Source of the DNA: Vitis vinifera
Taxonomy: Eukaryota > Streptophyta > Magnoliopsida > Vitales > Vitaceae
Reading direction: 5' to 3'
NCBI RefSeq assembly: GCF_030704535.1
Contig: NC_081810.1
Location: forward strand, 2,833,501-2,897,500
Length of the DNA stretch: 64,000 nt
Below the pieces are notes generated by a model. That model worked only from the letters and a program-made list of their open reading frames with translations. It did not search any database and was not told the DNA's origin. Made by a program: the position numbers and the translations under genes. Below, in pieces: positions 22,601 to 34,807 of this stretch; the first letter of the stretch is position 1, and every line of letters begins with the position of its first letter.

Positions 22601-23439
22601 TTATAGTTGTTTCCCAATGACAAAGCCAGATATTCTAGCATAGTTAAAGTGAGAAATTCTAGTTACTTTAATTGCAAGATGAGAAATATGGGTTTTGAGA
22701 TCAATGTTTAAGAGTACGAGGCATATCCCATATTTCTTATCTTGTATGTGAAAAAAAAAAAAAAAACTGAAAGAATAAAAATTTAGATAAACATGAATAT
22801 TAAATAGATTTTATAAAATATTTGTTTGTTTGTATTTTTAATTTTATTTAACATTAATAAAATTAAATTTATTTGAATCCTAATATAAATAAAATAAATC
22901 TAAAAAAATATTTTTTTTATAATTTTGTATTTAATGTTTTATTAAATTTTTTGGTTGTAGATTATGTATTTGTTTAATTTTAAGATTTTTTAAATGTTTA
23001 AATTTTTAGGTTTAATCAAGTACTTGTTAATTCATGAATATGTACATAATTATTCAAATATATATTATTCAATTCTTGATAAAATTTAATTTTGTTTAAA
23101 TATTTGATTTTTTTTTTTTTTGTATAAGTAGGTTATTTTTAGTTTAGTTTAAATATTTTTATAAATTTTTATATTTTTAAGTTTAATCAAATATTTATTA
23201 ATTTAAAGTTGGCTTTTAATAATGACATTATACATACATTATAGATTATTTTTAAATAAAAATTTTATTTCTGTAAAGCAATTTATATTTAATTATTTTT
23301 AAAAAATTCAAAAAAATTGTTAGTGAATTTATTAAATTTTTCTAAAAGTTCTCTGACAAAATTTTTCTAAAAATTATTAAAATTTGTTGGTCAAATTTCT
23401 TATTATCTTTTCTAAAAAAAAAAATGGCAAACATTATTT
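22601..23439. other. AT-rich spacer
   Basis: Extremely AT-rich, with long A and T homopolymers, and no open frame of note. I see nothing I can name. Confidence 0.5.
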
Positions 23440-23712
23440 GAATTTTTTCGTGGAAAGTATAAGGGAAAGAAAAAAAATGTTGAGAAAAATTATTTTCGCA
23501 TATTTGGCTTTCCTATGAAAAATAGGAAAGAAAGTTAAATATAATTAAAATTATTAATAAACTTGTACATTTTTAAATTATTTAATTTTTATATAGAAGA
23601 ATGAAATAATTAAATAAAAAAGTTTGAAATAGTATATAAAAATATAATTTATTTATTTTTAATTTTCTTTTACTTTTTCTCTCTATTTTCTTTACTTGAT
23701 AAACTAAACATA
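23440..23712 (-). mobile_element. MITE-like element, family 1 (copy E, reversed)
   Basis: Read on the minus strand it starts GGGCTATGTTTAGTTTATC and ends near CTTTCCACGAAAAAATTC, with the family's internal block AATAATTTTAATTATATTTAAC. It is the only reversed copy and lies about 200 bp from the 3' end of the intact NAC gene. Confidence 0.55.
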
Positions 23713-23961
23713 GCCCAAGTAAAAAGTAAAATCTAAGACTTTCTTTTGTTATTTAATTTAATATTTTATAAATTCTTCTTTTCTTTTATAGTTAATATTA
23801 ATAATTACTTATTTTATTGAATGATACCCATGTTTCCATTTCTAAAATATGAAATTTTATTTATATAATATAACATCAATAGATATATATAACATCAATG
23901 ATATGTAATCCTATACCTACTCTATATAATATGCTCATGCAACAAACATCAAGCATAACTA

Positions 23962-25463
23962 CTACAATTGCTGTCCATCATGGTTGTTTCCTCTAGGCAG
24001 CAAACGGCTGCCATAGTTGCCAGTCGTGTTCGAAGAGTACCTCTGGGCATCATTGTTGCCATAATAAATCCCCGGGTTTCCATAATGAATTGAAGCCAAG
24101 CCAGGGTGGTTGCCAAAATCTGTAAATCCGGTGAAGCCATTGTTGCCAAAATTAATATTCCTTGCATCAAAACTGTTGTTGACAAAGGCGCCATTCATTA
24201 TATTAAAGTTATCCTGACCCTGACCTCCACATTCATTCCCGACACAGTGTATAGACTGTTGAGAAGTGGGCCACGGCATCATGACACGAGGGTCCGGGAC
24301 GGGGAATTGGGTATAGCCAACTCCTTGGAAGGGGTTGCTTTGTAGGGAAAACTGGTCATGTCCTTGCGGGGTTTGGAAGATTTCAGTTGTGGGCTGTGGC
24401 TGTTGGGTTTGGAGAGGCATCTGGCTGCTATTATAATTATATTGGTGATTAATCCTATCTTCTCCGGAATCCATTCCGCCACCAACTGTGGGATGATCAT
24501 TGGCCTCATTAGGGTTAAGCTCAAGTCTTGGAATCTTAGAGCTTGATGAGCCTGATTCATCAAGCCCAGACTCATGCCGTGATCTTTTGGAGATCCTTTC
24601 CTCTTTCTTATATATTTTGCATAGAACACAGTCATCCAACTGCAAGCAACAAACAAACAAACAAACAAGAAACATCATGATATATATTAGTCTGTAAAAG
24701 CGTATCTTAACATACAATATAGAATAAATATAAAAAAAAAAAAAAACTTAATATATACCCTCATATCATTGACACCACTTCTGCTTGGGGGCTTTGGAGG
24801 TTCAGCAACTCTGAATTCATGCATCATCCAGTTCGTTTTGACTCCGTCACGAGGACCTCCTCTGTAGAAGACTAAAGACTTTCGGTACCCCACCTTGCAA
24901 TCCTCAAATTTGATCTCTTTATCAGCACCGGTGGCCTTCCAGTGTCCATTTGTGATTGACCTATTGGGACGTTGCCCATTTGGATATTTCCTGTCCCTTG
25001 GAGTGAAGTAGAACCATTCATCATTCCCGCAGGGCTCGTATCTCGCTGAGTAAAAATCAATCAAAATAAAAATCAATTCATATTTGCAAATAATACTAAA
25101 GAGAAGTAAAACCATGCTAAAACCCTAGTTCAAAACATCTTTGCAGACCATTTAAACTTAAAAATAAAAAACAATTCACATCCGCAAATAATACTAAAGA
25201 GAAGAACCTGCAAGTTCCTCAGGATCATAAGCATAGAGATTGACTTCTATGATCTTGTTCGGTGGCAATGGCTGATGATCAACCTTCTTCCTCAAGTAAT
25301 AAACTATTGTCTCTGCATCCGTGGGATTAAATCTATACCCTGGTGGTAAAGAATTAAGATCAAAAAGCTCTCTATCTTCACTACGATTATTCTCCACTTC
25401 TTCTACTTCTCCCTCTGTTGCTGTTGTTTGTAGACTTATATCCTCACCAAGTTCTGAATACAT
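23962..25463 (-). CDS. NAC-domain transcription factor (intact, copy 3)
   Basis: Three exons on the minus strand (25463-25208, 25045-24759, 24639-23962; GT-AG; phases 1 and 0) encode 406 residues. An acidic N-terminal extension (1-37) precedes the NAC domain: subdomain A with [14 protein letters not shown] (39-52) and YYLRKKV, B with [14 protein letters not shown] (71-84), C with [14 protein letters not shown] (94-107) and WKATGADKE (121-129, the DNA-contacting stretch), D with [11 protein letters not shown] (138-148) and TNWMMHEF (156-163), E with [12 protein letters not shown] (182-193). The C-terminal half is Q/N/G/P-rich, as expected for a transcriptional activation region. There is no membrane segment. 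The start is the first in-frame ATG; upstream the frame closes without another ATG. The N-terminal extension and the A-motif variant (PTDAE rather than PTDEE) are somewhat unusual. Target genes cannot be inferred. Paralogues lie at 1-757 and 2902-4272. Confidence 0.9.
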
Positions 25464-26705
25464 TTTCTTGAGACTCGGACTGAACCCAGTTTCAGTTTTC
25501 TCTTCTTCTCTCGTCTCCTTCAAGGGATTCTTGCTTTAGATTCAGCCTGAATTTTCTCTTCTATGTCGTCTCCTTCTAGTAAAGATCCAATATAATACGA
25601 GCAGGACTTGAGGTCAAGGAGTAGTCCAATTTGAAATGAATTAGTATTGGTGGTTACTTTTAGAATTTGTTATTTTTTTTTTTAATTTTTGTGATTGGTT
25701 GGAAAAGATAGGATGTGTATCTTGTTATTTTTTAAAATTTTAAATTTTAAATTTTAAATTTTAATGAAAGTTTGTGCTTATCTTATATTTTTTTATTTCA
25801 TTTAATTATATTAATCCTAATTTTCATCTCGTGGCACGATCAAATTGGTCGAGAAACATTGCCCTGATTCCAAGTATTTTGAGATAAAAACTCAATCTCA
25901 AAATTGAACTTTGTAATTCTATTATTTTTCACTTTTGCCGGGCTTTAGGACTCTAAAAGAAAAATAAAGTGAAAACATACACTGAGGATTGAAATGCGCA
26001 ATATATGTTGTAAAATTTATAAATTGTAATTATAAATATATTTTATTTATTATAGTATAAATTAATTAAAACAAAATTATTATAAATTAATTAATTTTAA
26101 TTATCTTATTATATTTTATATACTAATTAAATACAAAAAAATTTATAAATAAAATATTAATAAAAAGTAATTATCTAAATATCATTGTTTTTTTTTTATC
26201 TTTTTATATATTAAAATTAAATATATTACAATTTTAGAATTATCGTGTTTTTAGCTTAGTACATTATTGTCTAATATCACAATATATATATTATTACTTA
26301 TTTTATTTTATTTTATTTTAATTCTTTCAATATTTTTATAAGTTTTAATCAAATTTTCGTTTCAAAACTAACATTATAATATATTTGTATAAAAACCGAT
26401 ATTTTCATCCTTGGTAGCACTATATGAATCCATTTATGCAACGTTGGAATTTGATAATACATAAAGTAATATAAGCCTCGTTTGGCATAACATTTGAATT
26501 TAGTAGAAGATGTAGAATAATAAATATAAATAATTTCTAGGATATCGACATCCATTGAAAGAGTACAGTGAAACCCAGGTTATATGAGAGTATAAATCAT
26601 ACAAATGTAGGCATGTTATGATTAACTCTGCTTTTCTATACATACAACTTTGGTCTTTAATTTTATATCTAGATATTATCTTTAAAATATTTTTATCAAA
26701 AGGAA
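25330..26705. repeat. Upstream half of NAC segmental duplication (partner 4380-5455)
   Basis: This is the counterpart of the flank of the NAC pseudogene: same order and orientation relative to the NAC gene, from GGTAAAGAATTAAGATCAA inside exon 1 to the TAGAATAATAAATATAA block near 26514. Very AT-rich DNA without a gene fills 25650-26500, including a short TAAATTTTAAATTTTAAA repeat near 25740. Confidence 0.7.
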
Positions 26706-26834
26706 AATTCAGAGCATTTTAGGAACAGTTTCACAAACTGATAATCTCAAATCTCAGAAACATCAACCATAACAAAAGGCTGAGGACGATAAGGGTGGCC
26801 ACCATTTCTTATTTGGAAGACTAACAGTCGAGAT

Positions 26835-29800
26835 TTAGGGACTTAAAAATTTCTTCTCCTTCAAGCTTTCCACCGTTTCCTTGAGGCTTTCTTCCAAGGG
26901 AATGAACTCAATGCCCAAGCTTTTCGCCTTTTCCTTGGAGATCTGGTAGGTTGGCATAAAAGGGTGGTCATCTGCACACCTGCCATAGTTATTTAACAAA
27001 CAAATTACTAATTAGGAAATCATTTTAGTAATGTAAGGACCCAAAATGTTTATCAATCATATGAGCAATGGCAGATATCACAAACACTACGAGCTTCAAA
27101 TAAGAATGTGAGGTAAACCAAAAGATCTGGTCACTATTCTTTTGAAAAGCTAGACTAGAGATTGAGATCAATGGCAGATGGCAGTTTGGTTCAAGTTGGA
27201 GTAGCAGTTGAATGCAAGTTGCCCTGTGAAATCACTTCATTGAACAAACTCGAAGATATTAATTTCTATGGAAAAGGAAAAAAATAAATGAAAACCATCG
27301 AACCCGACAAACAGAATGACTTGTTTATTCAAGAAGGTGAAACAAGGAAGCATGTTATAGTGCAAACTCATATGTGAACAGGGCAAGTCTATCTTACTTC
27401 ACTGGAAGCTGGAAGTCAGGAAAAAGGTCTTTCAGAATCTTCACGATCTCTGAGTAGTGTACAGTTCTCTCAGCCAGACAATATCTTCCATTGGCTGAAG
27501 GAATCTCAAATGCTTGAATATGTGCCTCAGCTACATCTTTAACATGAACCCATCCCATGGTGAAATTGGGAAATATCTGTGCTCCTGCCATAGAATAAAA
27601 AAAGACGTGAACAAAACAGGGGAAGATGAATATATTATAATTTCTCCCTTCTCAAAGATTCAAGAAGAGGAGAATATTTAATCAGTGAAGCAGAGATATG
27701 GTTGGTCATGTTTAATAAATATGAACTAACTGGTAAAGAAGAAATTACCATTTATTAAGTTCAAAATCGTAGCAGCACTTGCGTTAAGTGTTGGCTGTAA
27801 GAGAGGACCGATCACCATTGCTGGGTTTATTGTAACGATGTCCATACCTTTCTCTTTTGCAAATTTCCATGCAGCCTCCTCAGCCAAAGTCTTAGAAAGC
27901 GCATACCAGTGCTGGAAGAGAACAGAAAGGGAGAAGAATATTCTACATTAATCAAATGGGTCATTGCCGAATACAAATTTGTATGTTTGTTCCTTCTCTT
28001 CCAGAAAAGGTACAAGCCCTGTGGGAAAGAAAATATATGATTTGTGGACTAGATATAGAAGATTGGCTAATGCATACAACTTCAGTTTCTCGGTGTTTTC
28101 CTGCCTATGCAAAATACACAAAAACCATAAACATTAAGCGGAAGTAAATTTGGAGGAATCGACTGTTCAAGAGAAGGAATTGTCTGACTCATCAATTGAT
28201 CAACAAAAGAATTACATGTTCAGATTCTCATTAATCTCATCATGGCAATATCCAAGGTTCAGTCTTCATAAACATCTCTTTTTTTCCCACATTTAATCCT
28301 ACCAAAGAAGAGAGAAGAATCATAGCATAGACACATACCTTCATCTCCTTGCAAATATCTTGATTTGAAAACCAAGTCTCATCAACTACAATCTCAGGAG
28401 TTCGGGGTTTTCCACTGTATACAACTGCAGCTATAGAAGATGTTACAACCACTCTTTTCACTGTAGGGGTTTTTGCACATGAACTGAGGACATTAAGTGT
28501 TCCCTTCAGAGCAGGATCAATCAATTCTGCCTGAAATGAGGGAAATGGTACTGATAAATGTTAAATATTCAACCCTGCTTACTAGAGCTAAGATAGTAGA
28601 GGCTCCTATCTTACAAAAATGGACAAATGAAATAAGGCATTGCATTCTGAAACAATCATCAAATATAACCAAATAGAAGAAGCCAAAACAACCAACAAAA
28701 CCTACTAATTCACTAATAGCATGAAAGTTTATGAACTATGGTAACGACCTAATGAATTAATATCTAAATTAAGCAAACATCAAAACAGATTCTGATATTT
28801 CTTATCTGAAATATTATTACAAATATCTAACTGCCAACTTAGTCTCGTAAGTAGGAAGGCATATTCTAAAAGGCATTCTAATGGCAATATTGTTCATCCT
28901 TTCAAGAATTAGATAAGATAACACTGTAATCTGCAGATGCAATCTTACCAGCCATTATGTTCTGGATCCCATAAGAACTCCATAAAGATTTACCCAAAAC
29001 ACAAAAACAACAATCTTTTATTCCCTAGATGCAGAAAGTATTTGCCCCAATATGCACTTCTGTTAGTAGCACTTCTATACTCATATCCAATGTCAGCCAT
29101 GAAGTTTAGCCATGATATGAGCTCAAGCAAGGTGATCAGTTCTTCCCATTCCCATTCATCACCATATGTTATGAATATGCATCTATACACCCATATCAGA
29201 AACACTCATACAAAATATTATAATCACCTGTCACCAGCACTAAATTTTTAATATCCTAGGCTCAGGTTTAATCAAATTAATGGTATTAATTATTGATCCA
29301 CTAATACATCTCAATTTCACCAATGACTTGGAATATCAATAAATAGTTTTAACATTGACATCTCCAACTACATCTAATAAACTATCTAAGACACGTCAAA
29401 ATATCTTTCCATGTTGATACTTTTGCATCCATAACTCCATATTTTGAGATGAAATAACAAGGATTAACAATGAATAAGGTTACAGTTCCACTGTTTGTTC
29501 TGCTTTTGGTTTACAGGCTTTATTACCGGACCGGCAGGCATGTAAAAGGGGAAAGCTTCTAGGTAGGTTTCCCAACTAAGGTTTAGGAAGGAGTTGTTCC
29601 ATTGGTACCATTCCTGCTTCTCTTTTACCTACATATTACATAATCCACAGATAATTGAAAAGAGGCTAAAACAGAATATTGTTTTCGGTACCGATACTTC
29701 ATTCCTTGCTCAAGGCTAAGTTGGTCAATCAAATCCATCCCCTTTTATCAATGTTAGGAAACAATAGCAACAATTAAGCCAACAGTAATAAGGTTAAGCA

Positions 29801-31174
29801 ATGAACCTGTGGATCAGTGACTCCATAGTAAAAGGGGGACGCTGTATGAAAAACACCAACACAACCTTCCACTATAGAATCAAAGGAACCTTCTTCCAGT
29901 AAGTTTGCTTTGAACAAATGAAGTCTCTCTTTTGCTCCATCAAGGGAAAGTAAATGCTCTGTCTTCTTTGGATCATCTGCATGAAAATAAAAGAACTCTT
30001 GAATTAAAACACTGGTAGCCATAGCAAAGTTCATATAAGCTGAGCAAATATACAGTTTTTCCAACACCTTAATTAACTGAAAAATGAGAACATGAAAGCA
30101 GGGTTTTCCACTAATGAAGAATTGGACATACTGACAACCGGGAGATAGAATGCCTTTTCATTTTGAGTTGCATCAAAGTATGCTGCAACTGTATCATGCT
30201 GCATTTCAAGGACAGTGCGTCTGGCAGATTTTATACATTTTATGAACACATATACCATGTTGATACAGAGAATTTAATGTCCTCAAACAAGAAATTCAAT
30301 GGTTATTTTTAATTTCAACCACTGACCACCTGTAATAATATGAGTACATAATTGATCAAATTCAAGCATTATCAATACATCAATTAGATTTATATCTTCA
30401 AAGAATCACAAATTCAATTTTCTTTAATTTTGACATGTAAATATGTTCTTGTTCTTTTTCCTTTTCTTTCTTTTACCTGCAACTTTATTTCTGCTTTAAG
30501 TTTAACAAGTAAAATATTAATTAGGTGATTAAAGTTACAGGAAAACTTTTTCCGGGGCACATTCTCTGGAAACAAACAGCGAAATTGCAGAAATATGAAT
30601 GAGCATTTCCCTGACATGAGGCAATGATCTACTCGTTCCAACAGGAAGAAAAAGATCGCAAAAAAAAAAGGAACAAGCCCATCTTCCCAAAATGCAAGTT
30701 AATCACTTGAAAAAGAAAATCAAAAACTAATCAATGGTGTAATGAAATAGTAGAATATAAAAATCTGAAATTTCACTGATTTCCATAACCTGAGACACTG
30801 TTACAGGGGTTTCAAATCTGGTAAATAACTTCCAAGGAGGGAAAAATCACACAAAATTCAAAAACCCATCTTCCAAAGAAAGACGATTGAATCTCTCTGA
30901 AATGGTGAACCAAACAACAAAGATCAGAACCCATAAACAAGAACTGATAATACAAAGCAAACACAGGAAACCCAGAAAAGGGAAGAGAACCCAGAACCAA
31001 TAACAAGCGATACAAATTAAAAATGGGAACCCCAGATAAAAAGAATCAAGAGTGATACAGACTTGGGTCTCGAACAGAGGCCTTGACAGTGTAATCACGT
31101 TGGAGAAGAAGCTTCACAAGCCATGAAGCTATGTATCCTGATGCCCCCGTCACACACACCACCCCACTGCTCAT
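26835..31174 (-). CDS. NADPH-dependent reductase, CCR-like/phenylacetaldehyde reductase type (copy 1)
   Basis: Six exons on the minus strand, 31174-31063, 29976-29807, 28530-28339, 27911-27749, 27584-27398 and 26979-26835, join in frame through GT-AG introns to 322 residues, the usual length for this extended short-chain dehydrogenase group. The Rossmann nucleotide motif is [10 protein letters not shown] (9-18). The catalytic serine lies in [10 protein letters not shown] (121-130), and the YxxxK pair is Tyr161/Lys165 in HWYALSK. True cinnamoyl-CoA reductases carry NWYCYGK here, so this belongs to the CCR-like/alcohol dehydrogenase-like branch (Arabidopsis At5g19440/At1g51410 type) that includes phenylacetaldehyde reductases. 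The exact substrate is not predictable; cytosolic, as no targeting peptide is visible. The first intron interrupts RDP/N just after the cofactor-binding strand. A tandem paralogue with the same exon lengths lies upstream at 34808-41014. Confidence 0.9.
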
Positions 31175-32225
31175 TTTCTTCTCTCCTCCTCCTTCCTTTT
31201 CGGTTCTTCCTATTCGATTCCTTGAGTCAACACCAATCCGGCTGACACAGTTAAACTATGATATTAGTATAATAAAAAGGAAGGTGGGACAATTGTGTTT
31301 TGTACGGTTAGGTACAGTACGTATAAGTAGCATAATTGATGGTGGTGGATATAAAATATCAAGACACCATTATACTTTTTAAAATTATTTTATATCTTAA
31401 TATTTAATAAATTTTTTTATCGTAAATCATTTTTTAATAATTATTCTTAAATTTTATCATTGTTAGAAAACTAAGTTTTTTTAAAAATAAATTTAACATA
31501 TTTTTAATTATTTTTTATATACATAATTTTAAATATATATATTTTTCAAGATATTTAATTTTTAAATAATAATAATAATAATAATTTATTTTTATTTTAA
31601 AAAAAAATACGTATTTTTTTCCAAATTACTAAATTATATTAAATTTTATTGAGGTTTACAAAATGAATAAAATTTAAATTAATATTTTTCTACTCTTTTT
31701 TTTCATAGTCAGTAAAATTATTTTTGAAAAGATAAAAAATTCATATTCTTCTTAATTTTCACACTTTATTTGGATCTTGAGTTTAAATGGTAAACTTATG
31801 TGAACCAAAACTTAATTTTTGGGTCTAACTGGTCCAAAACACAATTGTCCTAAAAAAAAATTTATTTGATGTTTCCAAAACAAGAGAGGCTATACCAAAA
31901 TTGTATTTTTCATTACCCTTTTTAATCAAATAACCTAATAACAAAATTTTATATTATTAATTTTATTTTATTTTAAATATATGCCAAAGTATTCAATATA
32001 TTTATGGCAGGTGGGCAATCCTCATGATCAACAGATGTCGACATTTGAAAAATAAAAAATTTAAAGGGTTGAAACATTAATAGAAAAAGAAGGAAGGTTT
32101 GAGAAATTAATAAAAAAAATTATTAAGTTTAAATTAATAATTTCAATATATAAATAATTTAAAATAAAAAAATTAAAATTATTTTTTAAGTGTTTTCAAC
32201 ATGATCTTTTATCTCATATAATAAC

Positions 32226-32246
32226 AATATATATATATATATATAT
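32226..32246. repeat. (AT)n microsatellite
   Basis: A run of about ten AT units in intergenic DNA. Confidence 0.85.
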
Positions 32247-34097
32247 GCCGTACGATAATTATAAAATATATAAAAAATTCTAAAAAAATGTTGTCTTTCA
32301 AACATAGGAAAATTATATTTTAAAAATAATATCATTATATTAAAATTTAATGAAATTTTTATTGATTACTTTTAATGAAAATAAAGGATAAAACTAAAAA
32401 TAAATTTAAAATATAGAAAATATTGGTTTTTATTTAAATTTAACTTATTCAATTATAAAATATAAACATTAAATTAAATTATAAAAATTAAAAAGAATAT
32501 AACTAAAAGTCTATTAATATCTTTATTGTGCTTTCTTTTAATTTTTTGTTATATTGCTTATATAAGATTTTTTATGATTTTTCTAAATAAAAAGGTAAAA
32601 GCAGAAGAAGTTACATCTCAAAATCTGATAAAAAAAAAAAAAAAAAGGTGTTACTTTAATCATTTCCAAATACCTTTTTTTGTCTTATAATTTTTTTTAA
32701 TATATATATGTATGATAGTTAAAATAGATGATATTGATAGTATTAAAATGTTTTAAAAAATTACGTTTGTTTTAAAAATGAAAAGTTTTTATCATGCTCT
32801 TATTCTATTGCTAAAATATAAATATAAGAAAATGATTATAATAATAATAATAATATGAAAATAGGGAAATAATTATTTTAATAACTATAATAATCTCATG
32901 AAAAAAGAAGAAGAAAATATTTAAAAAAAAAAATAAAACGAAATTGAAGAGGTGAAACAAATGTAACATTAAGACATCAAAATGAGAGAATTATAAGTAT
33001 GAGATTGACAATATATTCACTTTTCTTTATTTTTTTTTTAAGAGTATTTTTATCTTTCATATTTCATATTTTGAGCATCAATTATACTAAATATGCCGTC
33101 TTTAGATTCATTATCTCCTTTAGCTATACCTAAAGTATAATTATTCCTTATTTTTTTTATAAAAAAAGTATTATATTTCTATTACTATATGATTTATAAA
33201 TCCAAAATTTATGAATCTAATAAAGTATTAATACACTTTGATGTCCTAAAAGATAAAAGATATTTCAAGTATGTGATGATTCTCAGAAAGAGTTGAATGG
33301 AGAAAAACGAAATAAGGTGATGATGTAATTATTGATCAAAACCACCATTATAGATTAGAAACTTTTTTATCGAGAGAATTCTTAAAACTTCCTTGAAAAC
33401 CTCGGGTTTTTGTTTTAAATATATGTAGGGTCTTGATATGTTGCCCAAAAATACCTTTTTAATAATATGAAGTTTAAGCTTTCTTTTAAAACTTATGTTC
33501 AATCTAATCCGTATTATCTAGTAGATATCATGTTGCCTTGTTTATTATTATTACTATTATTTTTAAAAATTTTCAAGTGAAATCATATTTTCAAAATGCC
33601 ATAACATGTTTTCTAACACACAAAAAACCACAATTCATATTTCCAAAATACATGAAAAATATGAACTCCAATTGTGATATTTATTTTGACAAAGGGCTAT
33701 TTTGGTCCAAAATTTAAATATTTAAGTATTTATAAAATTGTTAATAAATTATTACCAAAAGCTTACCAAAGGATTTGTAGAACTTTCTTCTTCTTCTTCT
33801 TTTGTTTTGAGGTTGGAATGGATTCAAACCACAGAAGCAGCCCATAGAGACACTAACCCTGAGTAGGAACTAAAATCATATGCAAGATTCAGTTGACATT
33901 GATTCCATGATCTGCTCAGAATGTTTATACACACTCTGCTGATTTGTTGACTAATTGGATCATAAACAACCTCATCTCAATACCAAAATGAACCTAACAA
34001 ACAAGGATTTCAGGTGCACATGAGAAGCCAAAACCATATGTCCATATGACTATACCATTATAAACAAATTCACTGCCAACATGAAGAATCCGTTTGA

Positions 34098-34312
34098 CAA
34101 TCCTTTTCAAAAACACTTCTACCATAAAAAATGCTTTTGAAGAAAAGTCAAGCATTTGATAAAATTTAGAAAATACTACTAAAAAATTGAAAGATTAATG
34201 TAGTGTTTCTTAAAAAAACACTCGATAGATGATTCTCCTAAAAACATTTCAAGAGAAAGCATTTCAATTAAAAATACTTTTAAATAGAAATACTCCCAAA
34301 CGCACTTGAAAC
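34098..34312 (-). mobile_element. MITE-like fragment, family 3
   Basis: It contains TTTCAAAAACACTTCTACC, AAACACTCGATAGATGATTCTCC and the terminal phrase ACTCCCAAACGCACTTG, matching on the opposite strand the phrases of the 12.3-12.9 kb cluster. Non-coding. Confidence 0.5.
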
Positions 34313-34807
34313 TAGCTAACAAGTGCTCGTACTCCCTTAGGTTGAAGATGAACTAGTATCCAGTTATAGAAGAGCATGGTTGAGAAGGAGAAATTAGGAA
34401 TGATAATCATGTCTTCCACTACTAGAGAAAAGCTTAGTCAGTTGTGATAAAGTCCTAAAATGCTAGTCACTGTAACAGAGGGGTTTTTTTTTTTTTTTTC
34501 TTTATTGCCTCAATTCTTACTTGCTCTACCACTGACTACTTTTTCTCTAAACATGCTCTGGTGTAGGCTTGATTCAATATTCATCATAGATGAAGCAATA
34601 TAAAATGCCAAGTACAGGAAAAATTAGACCAGAAAGCAGAAAAATTAGTCACTGTAACAATACCATGGAAATGAGTTCCCATTTTCAGGAAATGGTTCCG
34701 GCACACTAGAATATTTCAATAGGATGATGCATCCAAAACTAAGGGACACCAATGAGGATGATATAGGTCACCACCATTATTTATTTAAAAGACTTAACCA
34801 TCAAGAC

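Larger units (their letters stand above)
31175..34807. other. Spacer between the two reductase genes
   Basis: Strongly AT-rich with no supported gene. It holds an AT microsatellite (32226-32246), several poly-A/T tracts, and a family 3 MITE-like fragment (34098-34312). The region just upstream of 31174 should contain the promoter of the downstream reductase, but no clear TATA box stands out. Confidence 0.5.

Noticed and set aside
25464..25523. Upstream extension of the NAC copy 3 reading frame
   Set aside because: It would need a TTG start, which plants rarely use; the first in-frame ATG is at 25463.
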